Notes: generated from the sequence alone by a model not told the origin. A stretch of DNA of 64,000 nucleotides from Streptomyces sp. NBC_01294 (GCF_035917235.1 NZ_CP108424.1:186001-250000), one strand, 5' to 3'; positions 36,309 to 44,738 are shown, counted from the first letter of the stretch. Made by a program: numbers and translations.

Positions 36309-37069
36309 TGCACGGACTGCCCTGCCTGTCGGCTGGCGAAGGACCACCGTTGATCGTCCTGCTCTTCACGCCGGAGGCAGCCGTCCCCACCGGTGCGAGC
36401 CGCCGGCTCACCCTGCGGATGCTGCGACCCTTCTCCGAGCGGTTCACCACGCACCTCCTCATACGCCCGCCCGGCCTGCCGCCAACAACAACGATGGCCC
36501 AGCTCGCCGCTGTCCACGCCGACGCGATCCGGGAGACCTTCAGCGGGCCGGTGAACGTGCTGGGCCTGTCCACCGGTGGGTCGCTCGCCATCCAGCTCGC
36601 CGCCGACCATCCCGAGCTGGTCTACCGCCTCGTCCTGGGCGGTACGGCCTGCACCCTCGGCCCGGTCGGCAGGCGCGCCCAGCGCCGCTACATTGAGCGC
36701 GCACGGCAAGGCAAGCGGCCGAGCCCTGCACTGGCCGAGATGCTCACCGGTTCGACGATCGGCCGGACGGTGCTCAAAGGTCTGCTCTGGCTCATGGACG
36801 GCCACCGCGAACACCTTGACGCCGCCACCATGCTGAGCGCCGAGGACGGCTTCGACCTTCGCGGCCGATTGCACGAGATCAAGGCGCCCACGCTGCTCCT
36901 CCAGGGCGAGAAGGACATCGTCTACCCACTTGACCTGGCCCGGCAGACCGTCAAGGGCATTCCAGACGCCCGGCTGGTCGTCTACCGGGACCGCAGCCAT
37001 AGCGGAACCTTCACGGACAAACGGTTCGCCGTCGACGCCCTGGCCTTCCTGCAGAACAATCAGCCCTAG
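36305..37069 (+). CDS. Alpha/beta-fold hydrolase
   Basis: A 254-residue esterase/hydrolase. The nucleophile elbow GLSTGG (Ser near residue 80) is in VNVLGLSTGGSLAIQLAADH. The acid is in LLLQGEKDIVYPLDLARQTV and the catalytic His in VVYRDRSHSGTFTDKRFAVD. ATG 36305 overlaps the stop of the questin-oxidase-like gene. A hydrolase acting on the ester or lactone product of the upstream enzyme would explain the coupling. Confidence 0.87.
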   Translation: MMHGLPCLSAGEGPPLIVLLFTPEAAVPTGASRRLTLRMLRPFSERFTTHLLIRPPGLPPTTTMAQLAAVHADAIRETFSGPVNVLGLSTGGSLAIQLAADHPELVYRLVLGGTACTLGPVGRRAQRRYIERARQGKRPSPALAEMLTGSTIGRTVLKGLLWLMDGHREHLDAATMLSAEDGFDLRGRLHEIKAPTLLLQGEKDIVYPLDLARQTVKGIPDARLVVYRDRSHSGTFTDKRFAVDALAFLQNNQP

Positions 37070-37282
37070 GTTCCAGCCACCAAAGCCCCGGCTTCCTGGC
37101 GTGCCACTACATGCCAGTCGGGCTGGTAAGGAGCGGTCAACAAGGGCTTCTCAGGGATCGTGGCGCCCCGCCAGGCAGGCTCGGCCGATCGGACAAGGGC
37201 AACAGCTGGGTTTGCATGAGATTGACCGGCCTCGGGGTGATCTCACTCCGATCGCTCCGAGAGCTTGGTGGCCGGATACCCA

Positions 37283-37405
37283 GTGTCGACAAACGAACGT
37301 CTGCCGACACTCGCCCCACTGATTGCAAACCCTCAGGTGGGCAGTGTCGGCAACTCGCGTCGAGAATCAACGTCGGTGAACGGCCCGGCCGATAGATTCC
37401 GACAC
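37283..37405. promoter_or_regulatory. Candidate res site of the Tn3 resolvase
   Basis: Repeated resolvase-type half-sites sit just upstream of the resolvase. GTGTCGAC (37283) faces GCCGACAC (37303) as a 28-bp subsite. GTGTCGGC (37344) and TCCGACAC (37398) form further sites. The last half-site abuts the resolvase ATG, which implies autoregulation. The 37070-37282 stretch before it has no gene. Confidence 0.7.
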
Positions 37406-38008
37406 ATGCTCATCGGCTACGCGCGGATTTCGACCGCCGACCAGAACCCCGATCACCAGATCGACGCCCTGCTGCGGGCCGGCGTCAACCGCGACAACAT
37501 CCACGTCGACACCGCGAGCGGCGCGAAGGCATCCCGCCCGAAGCTCGACCTCGTCATGCAGCTGCTGCGCGAGGGCGACACGTTGAAGGTCACCCGTCTC
37601 GACCGGCTCTCCCGCTCCGTCCTCCACCTGGTGACCCTCGGCGCCGAACTGCGCGAGCGAGGCATCGGCCTGCACGTCATCGAGCAGGGCATCGACACCT
37701 CCACCATGGAGGGTCGCGCCATGTTCGGGATGCTGTCCGTCCTCGCCGAGCTCCAGCGCGAGCTGATCGTGGCGAACACCAACGACGGACTCGCGTCCGC
37801 ACGGGCCCGCGGCCGGGTCGGCGGGCGCCGGCCCAAGCTCACCGAGGACCAGGCCGAACTCGCCCAGCAGCTCTACGACGCCCGCGAGAAGACCGTCCAG
37901 CAGATCGCCGACCTCTTCGGCGTGCCCCGCTCCACGGTGTACGGGCACCTCGACAAGACCAAGACCGTCCCCCGCCAGCCGAAGAAGAGCGCCGTGGTGC
38001 AGCCCTGA
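37406..38008 (+). CDS. tnpR: Serine resolvase of the Tn3 element
   Basis: A 200-residue resolvase with an intact N-terminal catalytic motif GYARISTADQ (Ser about residue 9). RLDRLSRSVLHL carries the conserved Arg residues, LSVLAELQRELIVANTNDGL is helix E, and the C-terminal HTH reads TVQQIADLFGVPRSTVYGHL. ATG 37406 follows the last res half-site directly; the earlier in-frame GTG at 37265 would start inside the res region. It should resolve cointegrates of this transposon. Unlike the recombinase at 13650, its active site is complete. Confidence 0.93.
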   Translation: MLIGYARISTADQNPDHQIDALLRAGVNRDNIHVDTASGAKASRPKLDLVMQLLREGDTLKVTRLDRLSRSVLHLVTLGAELRERGIGLHVIEQGIDTSTMEGRAMFGMLSVLAELQRELIVANTNDGLASARARGRVGGRRPKLTEDQAELAQQLYDAREKTVQQIADLFGVPRSTVYGHLDKTKTVPRQPKKSAVVQP

Positions 38009-38012
38009 AAGC

Positions 38013-38054
38013 TACCGGTGGGTTACTTGTCCCCTGGTGTCCGAGCTAGGACTA
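38013..38054 (-). repeat. Right terminal inverted repeat of the Tn3 element
   Basis: This is the partner of 31382-31422. It begins 4 bp after the resolvase stop codon. Confidence 0.8.
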
Positions 38055-38610
38055 TCGGGCCGGGTCGCCCTGACAAAGCTGATCCCCGTGCGCAGGCGGG
38101 CTTCTCTGGGCTTAATCACGGGTTTGTGCCCTGAGTCAGGCCAGGGCAGGCCACGAGCTCTATTGGGCTGGGCGGCCCGGCTCGGCAGGCCGCCCGTCGC
38201 CGAGCCCAGCCAATGGCCCGTGCACCTCACCGCGCGCCGTCACTCCGCTGACCTGCGCAGTGAGTATGCGCAGCAGCGGCCGCGAGGGCGGTGTGACGTC
38301 GTACGTCGTTGGGCCTCGGGTCGTGCGGTATCCGGTCGAGGGACTCGGCGGGATGGCGGGGGAGGCGGTCCAGTCAGGCAGCCGGGAGACCATCCGCCAG
38401 ACCGCTGTCCCCGTGGTGCCTTCGCGGACGCAGCGACGGGAATCAACTTGGCGTTTGGTTGTCGCACAGCGTGAGCCGCTCGCAAAATCTGTGCTAGAAG
38501 CGCGAGTTGTGAAGAGAACCGGGGCAGGGGTGTAAGCGTCGCGACGGGCTCGAGGGTTGGGGCCTAGTGCTGATCTCCCAGGGGTCGGGCTCTGGGAGAT
38601 CGGAGGGCGG
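38055..38610. other. Intergenic between the Tn3 element and the SMI1-like gene
   Basis: Nothing convincing is seen. Frames on both strands are Arg/Pro-rich without coherent domains. Sequence just outside the transposon (GTCAGGG when read inward) resembles the other flank weakly. Confidence 0.4.
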
Positions 38611-39393
38611 CTACAGAATATCGTCGTTGGATTCGAACATGTGGGCGTCAGCGGGAAGCTCGCTGAGGACGTCGGTGCGGATCTCTCCGGTGAGGGCATC
38701 CAGGACGAACTGGACGCACGATACGGGGTGATGTTCCCATTCGGGGCCGCAGCCGGCATCTGCCATGACGGTCCATTCGGCGGGGTCCTGGCCGTTGTGG
38801 GTGAGCCAGTACAGGAAGGCGCCGGTGCCCTCGATGTAGGCGAAGGGAACAAGGCCGCTGCCGTGGGGTGAGAGCTCGCCGGGCTGGGGCTCCCCGCGTT
38901 CTCCGGCCAACAGGCGGGCCAGCACTTCGGCACGTTCCTCGACCATGGTGAAGAGGTCGTAGTTCTTGTCCGGGCAGTCGGGTTCGAGGACCCAGATCGT
39001 CTCGTCGAAGAGCCCCCCGCCGTATGTGTCGATGAGCTGCTTGTAGTCCTCGGGCAGTGCATGGCCAAGGCGGGTACGGATACGACCCCACGAGGGCTTT
39101 GGCTGGTCGCGACCCGACGCGGGACGGATACGACCTGGTGACGCAGATGTTCCTCCTCGATCGAGCTTCGACTCCAGGGCCGCGTTCTGCAACGCGGCTT
39201 TGTCCCCGTGAGGGCGGGGAACCGCTGGGTCCCGAACGGCGACGCTCCGTGCGCCGAGAACAGGTCGAAGAACGGTGCCGGCAGCCATGTGGCGGTGGCC
39301 ATTCCACTCTTCCTGTCTGTCTGACGGTCTGGCCGAGACGAACCACGGGCAACAAGGACCGGCCCGGACGCCGTCCCAGGCCGGCACTTCCAC
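38611..39393 (-). CDS. SMI1/KNR4 (SUKH)-family protein
   Basis: The C-terminal 165 residues are a SUKH-type domain of the kind used as immunity proteins or in regulation. ALPEDYKQLIDTYGGGLFDE is followed by IWVLEPDCPDKNYDLFTMVE, GLVPFAYIEGTGAFLYWLTH and VSCVQFVLDALTGEIRTDVL. The N-terminal part of the open frame (before about 39240) is Arg/Ser-rich and does not look like the family, so the true start is probably downstream of 39393. No toxin gene is adjacent. It sits beside the iteron region. Confidence 0.65.
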   Translation of the reverse strand: MEVPAWDGVRAGPCCPWFVSARPSDRQEEWNGHRHMAAGTVLRPVLGARSVAVRDPAVPRPHGDKAALQNAALESKLDRGGTSASPGRIRPASGRDQPKPSWGRIRTRLGHALPEDYKQLIDTYGGGLFDETIWVLEPDCPDKNYDLFTMVEERAEVLARLLAGERGEPQPGELSPHGSGLVPFAYIEGTGAFLYWLTHNGQDPAEWTVMADAGCGPEWEHHPVSCVQFVLDALTGEIRTDVLSELPADAHMFESNDDIL

Positions 39394-39427
39394 TGTGCGT
39401 GCCGGGACGGTCTGGTCGGTACCAAGC

Positions 39428-39502
39428 AGTCGCTGCTTGAGTCGCTTCAGAAAACTGCAGGTCAGGAGAAATTTGGACCGGGCTTCAGCGACTGAAGCGA
39501 CT
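39428..39502. repeat. Iteron unit 1
   Basis: AGTCGCT at 39428 and 39440, the core AAAACTGCAGGTCAGG, then AGCGACTGAAGCGACT at 39487-39502. The two ends are inverted relative to each other. Confidence 0.82.
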
Positions 39503-39638
39503 CACCTATGGAACTGCCCTCACGAGACCCGCGTAGCTTCTTCTGGCCTTCGTCCACCCTCGCTGCATCCTGCTCTTAGCGGCCGCGGTGCGCATGCTGG
39601 CCTCGGTGTCATGGTCGAGGAGCGACCTTGCAGCGTTC

Positions 39639-39713
39639 AGTCGCTGCCTGAGTCGCTACAGAAAACTGCAGGTCAGAGCACGTTTGTACACTCAGGCAGC
39701 GACTGAAGCGACT
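39639..39713. repeat. Iteron unit 2
   Basis: AGTCGCT at 39639 and 39651, the core AAAACTGCAGGTCAG, then AGCGACTGAAGCGACT at 39698-39713. It is 211 bp from unit 1 with the same internal spacing. Confidence 0.82.
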
Positions 39714-39773
39714 CAACTTCTTATATATGAAGACATTCCTGTGTGCGCGTGTGCGTTATATATAGGGAGCTTC

Positions 39774-39837
39774 AGTCGCTTCAGTCGCTGTTGGGAGCAT
39801 CTCAGGCTTTTGACCTGCGGTTTCTATGCGAGCGACT
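39774..39837. repeat. Iteron unit 3
   Basis: AGTCGCTTCAGTCGCT at 39774-39789 (a 9-bp direct repeat), the core TGACCTGCGGTTTCT in the other orientation, and AGCGACT at 39831. Further AGTCGCT copies follow at 39858 and 39879. An AT-rich stretch (ttatatatga, 39721; gttatatata, 39755) lies just upstream, as in replication origins. Confidence 0.8.
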
Positions 39838-39986
39838 CAAAGCGACGGAAGCGGTTAAGTCGCTCCGCTCTTCCCGTCAGTCGCTTCCGAGCTCCCTCCG
39901 GGTCGAAAGGCGACACGCCGGGCCAGACGGCCCCGACACACTGCGCACGGTTCCTGGCTAACTTCGCTAGGCTGTGTTCGTTGTTG

Positions 39987-40050
39987 AGTCGCTTCAGTCG
40001 CTGTGAGGGGAAGTAGATGCCTTCTGAGCTGCGGTTTTCTCGCAGCGACT
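39987..40050. repeat. Iteron unit 4, overlapping the prim-pol start
   Basis: AGTCGCTTCAGTCGCT at 39987-40002, the core GAGCTGCGGTTTTCT, and AGCGACT at 40044. The prim-pol ATG (40017) lies inside this unit, so a bound protein would block its transcription or translation. Confidence 0.82.
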
Positions 40051-41120
40051 CAGGGCAGTCGACCTCTGAGCGCTCGGTCGCTGGTCTGAGGCTGGCCCGG
40101 TGGTGTGCCAGTAACGGCTGGCCCGTCCACCCCCTTGCTCCTGGTCGCAAAACGCCCACCGCAAATTGCGGAGACTGCGCTGAACCGGGCCACACCCACA
40201 CCAACTGCCCTTGCCTGCCGGCTGGCCGGTGGTGTCACGGTTTCCATGCAGCGACCCTGGACTACTCCCGTATCGAGCAGTGGTGGACCACCAACCCGGC
40301 CCTGGGCGTCGGCGTTGCCTGCGGACCCGCGGACCTTGTCGTCATCGACATCGATGCGCACACGAGTGAACTGCCGTCCCGGGACCGGCTCCTTCCGGGG
40401 ATCCCCGTCGGGGACGCTGTCGATCTGCGAGGCCTGCGAACGGGCTTTCACTCTCTGGCTGTGCTGGCGGCTCTCCGCGGTGAGACCTCGCCGGCCGATG
40501 ACGACTCGACCCTTCGTGTGCGGACGCCTTCGGGCGGCATGCACGTCTGGTACCGGGCCACCGACGGACGTCAGTGGCAGTGCTCGACGGGATCCGGAAA
40601 GAGGGCTCTCGCCTGGCAGGTCGATGTCCGTGCGCATGGCGGATACATCGTCGCGCCCGGTACCAGCACCCCCGCCGGCACGTACAAGCCGCTGGGGCAG
40701 GTACGTCAGCCTGCCCCTCTCCCCGCATGGCTGGCTCAGGAACTCCAGCGGACCGGTCACCTGCCCGCCCCCCACATTCCCGCCCCCCGCCCTGTGCCAC
40801 CACGTGCCCGACAGGCCGTGCTCGCGGCCGGCGGCGGCCAGGACAAGACCTCACGCCTCCTTACCGCCCTCCTCGCCGAGGTCGCATCGTGCGCCCACGT
40901 CGCCGAAGGCGCCGGCTTCACCGAGAAACTCAACAGGGCCGCGTACAGCTTGGGCGGGCTCGTCGCGGCAGGCCATCTCACCGACTCCGCCGCCCAGGAA
41001 GCCCTGAGGGAAGCCGCCACGGCAGCCCGTCCCGGCCAGGAGCAGCGCTCGGCCCAGATCATCCGCAGCGGCATGGCCGCCGGCGCCCAGCGCCCCCTGC
41101 ACCTTGGAGGCCGCCGGTGA
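40017..41120 (+). CDS. Bifunctional DNA primase/polymerase (prim-pol)
   Basis: A 367-residue replication protein. After a short helical region, a Cys/His cluster (NCGDCAEPGHTHTNCPCL, WCHGFHAAT) may bind zinc. The prim-pol core follows: PALGVGVACGPADLVVIDID with the D-x-D metal motif, TPSGGMHVWYRA, WQVDVRAHGGYIVAPGTST. A helical C-terminal domain (KLNRAAYSLGGLVAAGHLTD) ends the protein. It starts at ATG 40017 inside iteron unit 4, preceded by GAGGGGAAG. It overlaps the helicase gene as GTGA, making a two-enzyme replication unit typical of actinobacterial plasmids and integrative elements. Confidence 0.92.
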   Translation: MPSELRFSRSDSGQSTSERSVAGLRLARWCASNGWPVHPLAPGRKTPTANCGDCAEPGHTHTNCPCLPAGRWCHGFHAATLDYSRIEQWWTTNPALGVGVACGPADLVVIDIDAHTSELPSRDRLLPGIPVGDAVDLRGLRTGFHSLAVLAALRGETSPADDDSTLRVRTPSGGMHVWYRATDGRQWQCSTGSGKRALAWQVDVRAHGGYIVAPGTSTPAGTYKPLGQVRQPAPLPAWLAQELQRTGHLPAPHIPAPRPVPPRARQAVLAAGGGQDKTSRLLTALLAEVASCAHVAEGAGFTEKLNRAAYSLGGLVAAGHLTDSAAQEALREAATAARPGQEQRSAQIIRSGMAAGAQRPLHLGGRR

Positions 41121-42634
41121 GCCCCGCACCCGAAACCGACGGCTACCTCTTCGACTTCGACCCCGAGGCCGTCGCCGCGCAGATCCTTGCCCAGGCCCCG
41201 CCGCCGCCCCTGCCTGCACAGGGCGGCGAACGGGCGCACCTGGATCACGCGACTCCCTCCGGGCTCCTGCCCGACACCCTCAGTGACCGCGGGAACGCGA
41301 AGCTCTTCGTCCGTCTGTACGCGGGGGACTACCGCCACGTCCCGGGCCTTGGCTGGTACCGCTGGGACACGACCCGCTGGCAGGTCGACGAGGACGACAC
41401 GGTCGTCTGGGCCGCCGGGGATCTGGCCGAAGCCATCGCAACGACCGACCCCCGCGGCATCCACAGCAACCAGTCGCTGCAGAAGCACCGCCGCAGGGCT
41501 CTGAGCACCTCAGGTATGAACGCGATGCTCACCCAGGCCAAGTCGGCCCCCGGCATGGTCCTGCGGGCCGAGCTCCTCGACGCCGACCCGTACGCCCTGT
41601 GCACGCCCGCGGGCATCGTCGACCTCTACACCGGACTCATCCGGGCGCCCAAGCCCGACAAGGACTTCCACTCCCGCTCGACCTCCACCGGCCCCAAGCA
41701 GCAGCCCACTCCCCGCTGGGAACGGTTCCTCACCGACACCTTCGGCGCCGATGCCGAAGGCCGGGAGATGATCGACTTCCTGCACCTGATGCTCGGCTAC
41801 TCCATCACCGGAGACGTCGGCGCCCAGGTCATGCCCTTCCTCTTCGGAGCTGGCAAGAACGGCAAGTCCGTTCTCCTCGACGTCCTCATGAAGCTCCTGG
41901 GCGACTATGCTGACGCCGCCCCGCCCGGCTTCCTGATGGCCCGCACTTTCGACGGCCACCCCACCGAACTCGCCGAGCTCCACGGCCGGCGCGTCATCGT
42001 CTGCTCCGAGGTCAAGCCCGGCGACAAGTTCGACGAAGCCCGCGTCAAACTCCTCACCGGCGGCGACCGGATCAAGGCCCGCCGGATGCGCCAGGACTTC
42101 TTCTCCTTCGCCCCCACCCACAAGCTCTGGCTCATCGGCAACCATCGCCCTGAGGTCGGCACCGGAGGCTTCGCCTTCTGGCGCCGCATGCGGCTGGTCC
42201 CCTTCGAGAAGGTCGTCTCCGACGACCGGAAGATCGACAACCTCGCCGACATCCTCGTCACCGAGGAAGGCCCCGGCATCCTCGCGTGGCTCATCGACGG
42301 CGCACGCCGCTACCTTGCCGGTGAGAAGGACCTCACCGGCCCCGCCCCGGTCCGGATCGCCACCACCGCGTACGCGGAAACCGAAGACCACACCGGCCGC
42401 TTCTTCGAAGAATGCTGTACCTTCCACGCCGACCACAGGGCCGAACAAGCCCGCCTCTACAGCGTCTACCGCACCTGGTGTCAGAATGAAGGCGCGCCCA
42501 CCATCTCCTCCCGCGCCTTCGCGGCGCGGGCCCGCGAGCTCGTAGGCCTCGCATCACCCAAAGAAATGATCTTGTCCAACTCGAAGAAGTACTACCCCGG
42601 CATCGGACTGCTCGCAGAGGAGGAGAACGCATGA
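41117..42634 (+). CDS. P4/D5-type primase-helicase (superfamily 3 helicase)
   Basis: A 505-residue helicase. The N-terminal D5_N-like region includes DRGNAKLFVRLYAGDYRHVP and YALCTPAGIVDLYTGLI. The SF3 ATPase has Walker A LFGAGKNGKSVLLDVL, Walker B-like GRRVIVCSEVKPG, sensor HKLWLIGNHRPEV and an Arg-rich segment FWRRMRLVPFEK. The C-terminal winged domain is near AEQARLYSVYRTWCQNEGAP. GTG 41117 overlaps the prim-pol stop; earlier residues in the same frame are antisense noise. It is the replicative helicase partner of the prim-pol. Confidence 0.93.
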   Translation: MSPAPETDGYLFDFDPEAVAAQILAQAPPPPLPAQGGERAHLDHATPSGLLPDTLSDRGNAKLFVRLYAGDYRHVPGLGWYRWDTTRWQVDEDDTVVWAAGDLAEAIATTDPRGIHSNQSLQKHRRRALSTSGMNAMLTQAKSAPGMVLRAELLDADPYALCTPAGIVDLYTGLIRAPKPDKDFHSRSTSTGPKQQPTPRWERFLTDTFGADAEGREMIDFLHLMLGYSITGDVGAQVMPFLFGAGKNGKSVLLDVLMKLLGDYADAAPPGFLMARTFDGHPTELAELHGRRVIVCSEVKPGDKFDEARVKLLTGGDRIKARRMRQDFFSFAPTHKLWLIGNHRPEVGTGGFAFWRRMRLVPFEKVVSDDRKIDNLADILVTEEGPGILAWLIDGARRYLAGEKDLTGPAPVRIATTAYAETEDHTGRFFEECCTFHADHRAEQARLYSVYRTWCQNEGAPTISSRAFAARARELVGLASPKEMILSNSKKYYPGIGLLAEEENA

Positions 42635-43005
42635 GCTCCCTCATCTCCGACGACGAGATCCACCACGAAATTGACCTGATCTGGCTCGAAGACGTCACCG
42701 AACTCGACTACGTTCGCCAGTCCCTTGACCGGCTCCCCACCCGCCGAGGCAAACCCGCCTACCACCGCGACGGCCGCCTCGTCGGCTACGCCCAGCTGGG
42801 GCCGCAGGCAAAGCCATCCCGCTCCAGCGGGACCTTCCGCCGCCGCGTCTTCTGGCTCCTGCCGCACGACCGCGACACCGTCCCCGACGGCCTCTACGCC
42901 TCTGGAGCCCCGGCCGAAGCAGTCGACCCAACCACGCTGGCAGCTGGGAGCAAGGGCCGGAAGACCGAACGGTCGGAGAGGCCGGCGCAAGCGGCTGACG
43001 TCTAA
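42631..43005 (+). CDS. Small partner protein of the replication operon
   Basis: A 124-residue protein whose ATG overlaps the helicase stop as ATGA. The N-terminus is acidic (SSLISDDEIHHEIDLIWLED), the middle is basic (RLPTRRGKPAYHRDGRLVGY), and RRRVFWLLPHDRD follows. No known domain is recognised. Tight coupling to prim-pol and helicase, and iteron unit C just downstream, suggest a replication accessory role. Confidence 0.65.
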   Translation: MSSLISDDEIHHEIDLIWLEDVTELDYVRQSLDRLPTRRGKPAYHRDGRLVGYAQLGPQAKPSRSSGTFRRRVFWLLPHDRDTVPDGLYASGAPAEAVDPTTLAAGSKGRKTERSERPAQAADV

Positions 43006-43047
43006 CGCTCCCCGACTTCGCGAGAACAGAACGTATGTGTGGCCTTC

Positions 43048-43110
43048 AGTCGCTTCAGTCGCTGATTTCGTGCCCGTAGGGCTGTGACCTGTAGCTTTTC
43101 ACAAGCGACT
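43048..43110. repeat. Iteron unit C
   Basis: AGTCGCTTCAGTCGCT at 43048-43063, the core TGACCTGTAGCTTTTCA, and AGCGACT at 43104 followed by a degenerate copy. It closes the replication operon on the right. Confidence 0.8.
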
Positions 43111-43528
43111 GAAACGAGTGCGCTGCCGGAGGTTCCCCGCCGAGGACGCCGCCAGCGATTGTCGACCACCGAAACCATCTACCCCGCAATGCGTCGGATC
43201 CTGGACACCGTCATCAAGGCCAAGACCCCTGCGCACCTGAGGGAACCCGAGCCGTGATATTGCCAAGGCTGAACTTGGTCGACGCGCCCGGGCACCTTCA
43301 CCCACAGCCCGGGGGCGTTCAGCGTCCACAAAGCCCTCAACGACGTCCACGAGGTGCTGAACGAAATGTCGGCGACCCGGACAAGGGCCGTGGCCGACGT
43401 CGACGCGCTCGTCCGATCAGCGCCGCCGCCTGCTGGAGTACGCAGCGCGCAGCGGCCGTTCCCCCACAGCGGGTCGACCGCAGACCTGAATTCAGGGCAG
43501 ACTCGGAGTCGAGGGAAAGGGGCACACG
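43111..43528. other. Probable remnant region
   Basis: No intact gene. One forward frame reads SPGAFSVHKALNDVHEVLNE and TRTRAVADVDALVRSAPP between about 43300 and 43440 and may be a decayed gene. It merges out of frame with the next gene. Confidence 0.4.
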
Positions 43529-43819
43529 ATGACAGCACAGCCAATTCACGGGCACGAGCCGGAGCGGGTACCGCGCAACGCCGACGGCATCGGGGCCGCG
43601 CTGTCCGGGGAGCGCCGGATGGAGTTCTACCGGGAGCTGCTGGCTGCCGCGCCGGAGAAGGCGGAGAACGTCCTGCGGCGGTGGTGGCTGGAGGCGATGC
43701 TCGACACGGATCCGGAGGCAGACCGGCGTGCGGATGCCGCGTTGGCGGGCACGATGCCAACGGTCTCGCTCAGTGAGTTGATGACGCGACGCCAGGAGGC
43801 GGGCCTCCCCGTTGAATGA
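43529..43819 (+). CDS. DUF6247-like protein, candidate antitoxin
   Basis: A 96-residue acidic, helical protein. MTAQPIHGHEPERVPRNADG is followed by ALSGERRMEFYRELLAAAPE, VLRRWWLEAMLDTDPEADRR and PTVSLSELMTRRQEAGLPVE. The pattern agrees with DUF6247 proteins, which often precede small toxin genes. It overlaps the following gene at TTGAATGA, suggesting translational coupling. The antitoxin role is inferred from size, order and coupling. Confidence 0.65.
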   Translation: MTAQPIHGHEPERVPRNADGIGAALSGERRMEFYRELLAAAPEKAENVLRRWWLEAMLDTDPEADRRADAALAGTMPTVSLSELMTRRQEAGLPVE

Positions 43820-44099
43820 CCCGTACGACGGTGGGCTTCCGTGCGAACTGTCGGAAGACGTCGCGCAGCTGATGATGGACCCTGCACTTCCACCGGAGGC
43901 GTTCGGCGCGCTCGTCGCTGCGATGGTCTCTGTCAGCGAGACCGCGGGGATGATCCCTGGAAGTACAGCGTCTGCGAGCCGGCCTCAGCAGCGACGCCTT
44001 GCCCTCGGCGAGGAGGGAGCGCTCGGCATCGCCGAGTACGTCATCGTGCTGGACGCCGACCCGCCCCACATCCTCATGACCCACGTCCTGCTGTACTGA
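43812..44099 (+). CDS. Small protein, candidate toxin of the pair
   Basis: A 95-residue protein whose TTG start at 43812 overlaps the end of the DUF6247-like gene. Sequence includes LSEDVAQLMMDPALPPEAFG, QQRRLALGEEGALGIAEYVI and VLDADPPHILMTHVLLY. The end resembles the final strands of RelE/ParE-like toxins (a core strand pair followed by a short basic or aromatic end), but key catalytic residues cannot be pointed out. Function therefore rests on gene arrangement. Confidence 0.5.
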   Translation: MNDPYDGGLPCELSEDVAQLMMDPALPPEAFGALVAAMVSVSETAGMIPGSTASASRPQQRRLALGEEGALGIAEYVIVLDADPPHILMTHVLLY

Positions 44100-44330
44100 C
44101 CGCCCCGAGGGCCGGCGCTGCACCAGGTGCACGCCGAGCCGCGTGCGTACCCGCTGGAGGCGCGGTCGAATCACCCCGTACGGACCGTGCCCAGCGCGGA
44201 GAGCCAAGGTCGCCTTCAGCGCACGGCCGCGGCACGCAGTTCGGGTACCGGCGCGCTGTTGAGGCGGCCGGCCCAGCCAGGGATGGCCCGAGGTGTGTTG
44301 TCCGGGCAGGTTCGCGGCGGCGCCGCCGGG

Positions 44331-44738
44331 TTACGCGTCCGGAGCGCTCAGCGGCGCGGACGTGATGTGTGCCATGGCTGCACAGCGGACCTGGTAGCGG
44401 CCGTTGGGGACGTGTTCGGCCGCGGCGAGCCGCACGGTGAGCGGCCCGGCCCATTCGTACCCCTCGGACTGGCCATGGCGCTCTAACCGGTCGGTCAGCT
44501 CCTGCCCCACGACGGTGAGGTGCGGGCCGATCTCGGCGTACACGGGCGGAGGCAGCTCGACGGTGTACACGTTCGGCACCACGGTGCGGTGGGAGCTGCA
44601 CACGACGGCCTGCTCGTCGCACGTTCGGAGCAGCGCCTCGACCACCTCCGCCTCGGCCGAATTACTGCCGAACAGCTTTTCCGCCAGTGCCTGCTCGGCC
44701 TGCTCGATCGCCCGCTCCCAGCCCTTCAGTGTGCCCAT
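44331..44738 (-). CDS. DUF3662/FhaA N-terminal-like protein
   Basis: About 135 residues. MGTLKGWERAIEQAEQALAE, VVEALLRTCDEQAVVCSSHR, TVVPNVYTVELPPPVYAEIG and a strand-rich end (GPLTVRLAAAEHVPNGRYQV) match the DUF3662 domain found at the N-terminus of FhaA, a regulator near the cell-division/wall synthesis locus. No FHA domain follows, so this is a stand-alone version. ATG 44738 is chosen. The 44100-44330 stretch downstream holds no supported gene. Confidence 0.7.
   Translation of the reverse strand: MGTLKGWERAIEQAEQALAEKLFGSNSAEAEVVEALLRTCDEQAVVCSSHRTVVPNVYTVELPPPVYAEIGPHLTVVGQELTDRLERHGQSEGYEWAGPLTVRLAAAEHVPNGRYQVRCAAMAHITSAPLSAPDA

Larger units (their letters stand above)
31382..38054. mobile_element. 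Tn3-family transposon with a MarR/oxidase/hydrolase cassette
   Basis: Inverted ends of about 41 bp lie at 31382-31422 and 38013-38054, both starting TAGTCCTAGCTCGGACACC when read inward, with few mismatches. Weaker similarity (GTCAGGG, GGCCC) continues outside the ends, so the exact boundary is uncertain and no target duplication was recognised. Contents are a frameshifted tnpA, a tRNA-Gly-like fragment with a terminator, marR, a questin-oxidase-like gene, an alpha/beta hydrolase, a res-like region and an intact resolvase. The element splits the iteron/replication region. The frameshift in tnpA suggests it needs a helper transposase. Confidence 0.8.

Noticed and set aside
37080..37405. Resolvase start at the upstream GTG 37265
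   Set aside because: That start would place the res-like subsites inside the coding region. ATG 37406 gives a normal-length resolvase beginning MLIGYARIS.
39428..40050. The iteron repeats as a CRISPR array
   Set aside because: The repeats are short heptamers arranged as inverted pairs with irregular spacing and partly conserved cores. There are no uniform repeats or spacers and no cas genes.
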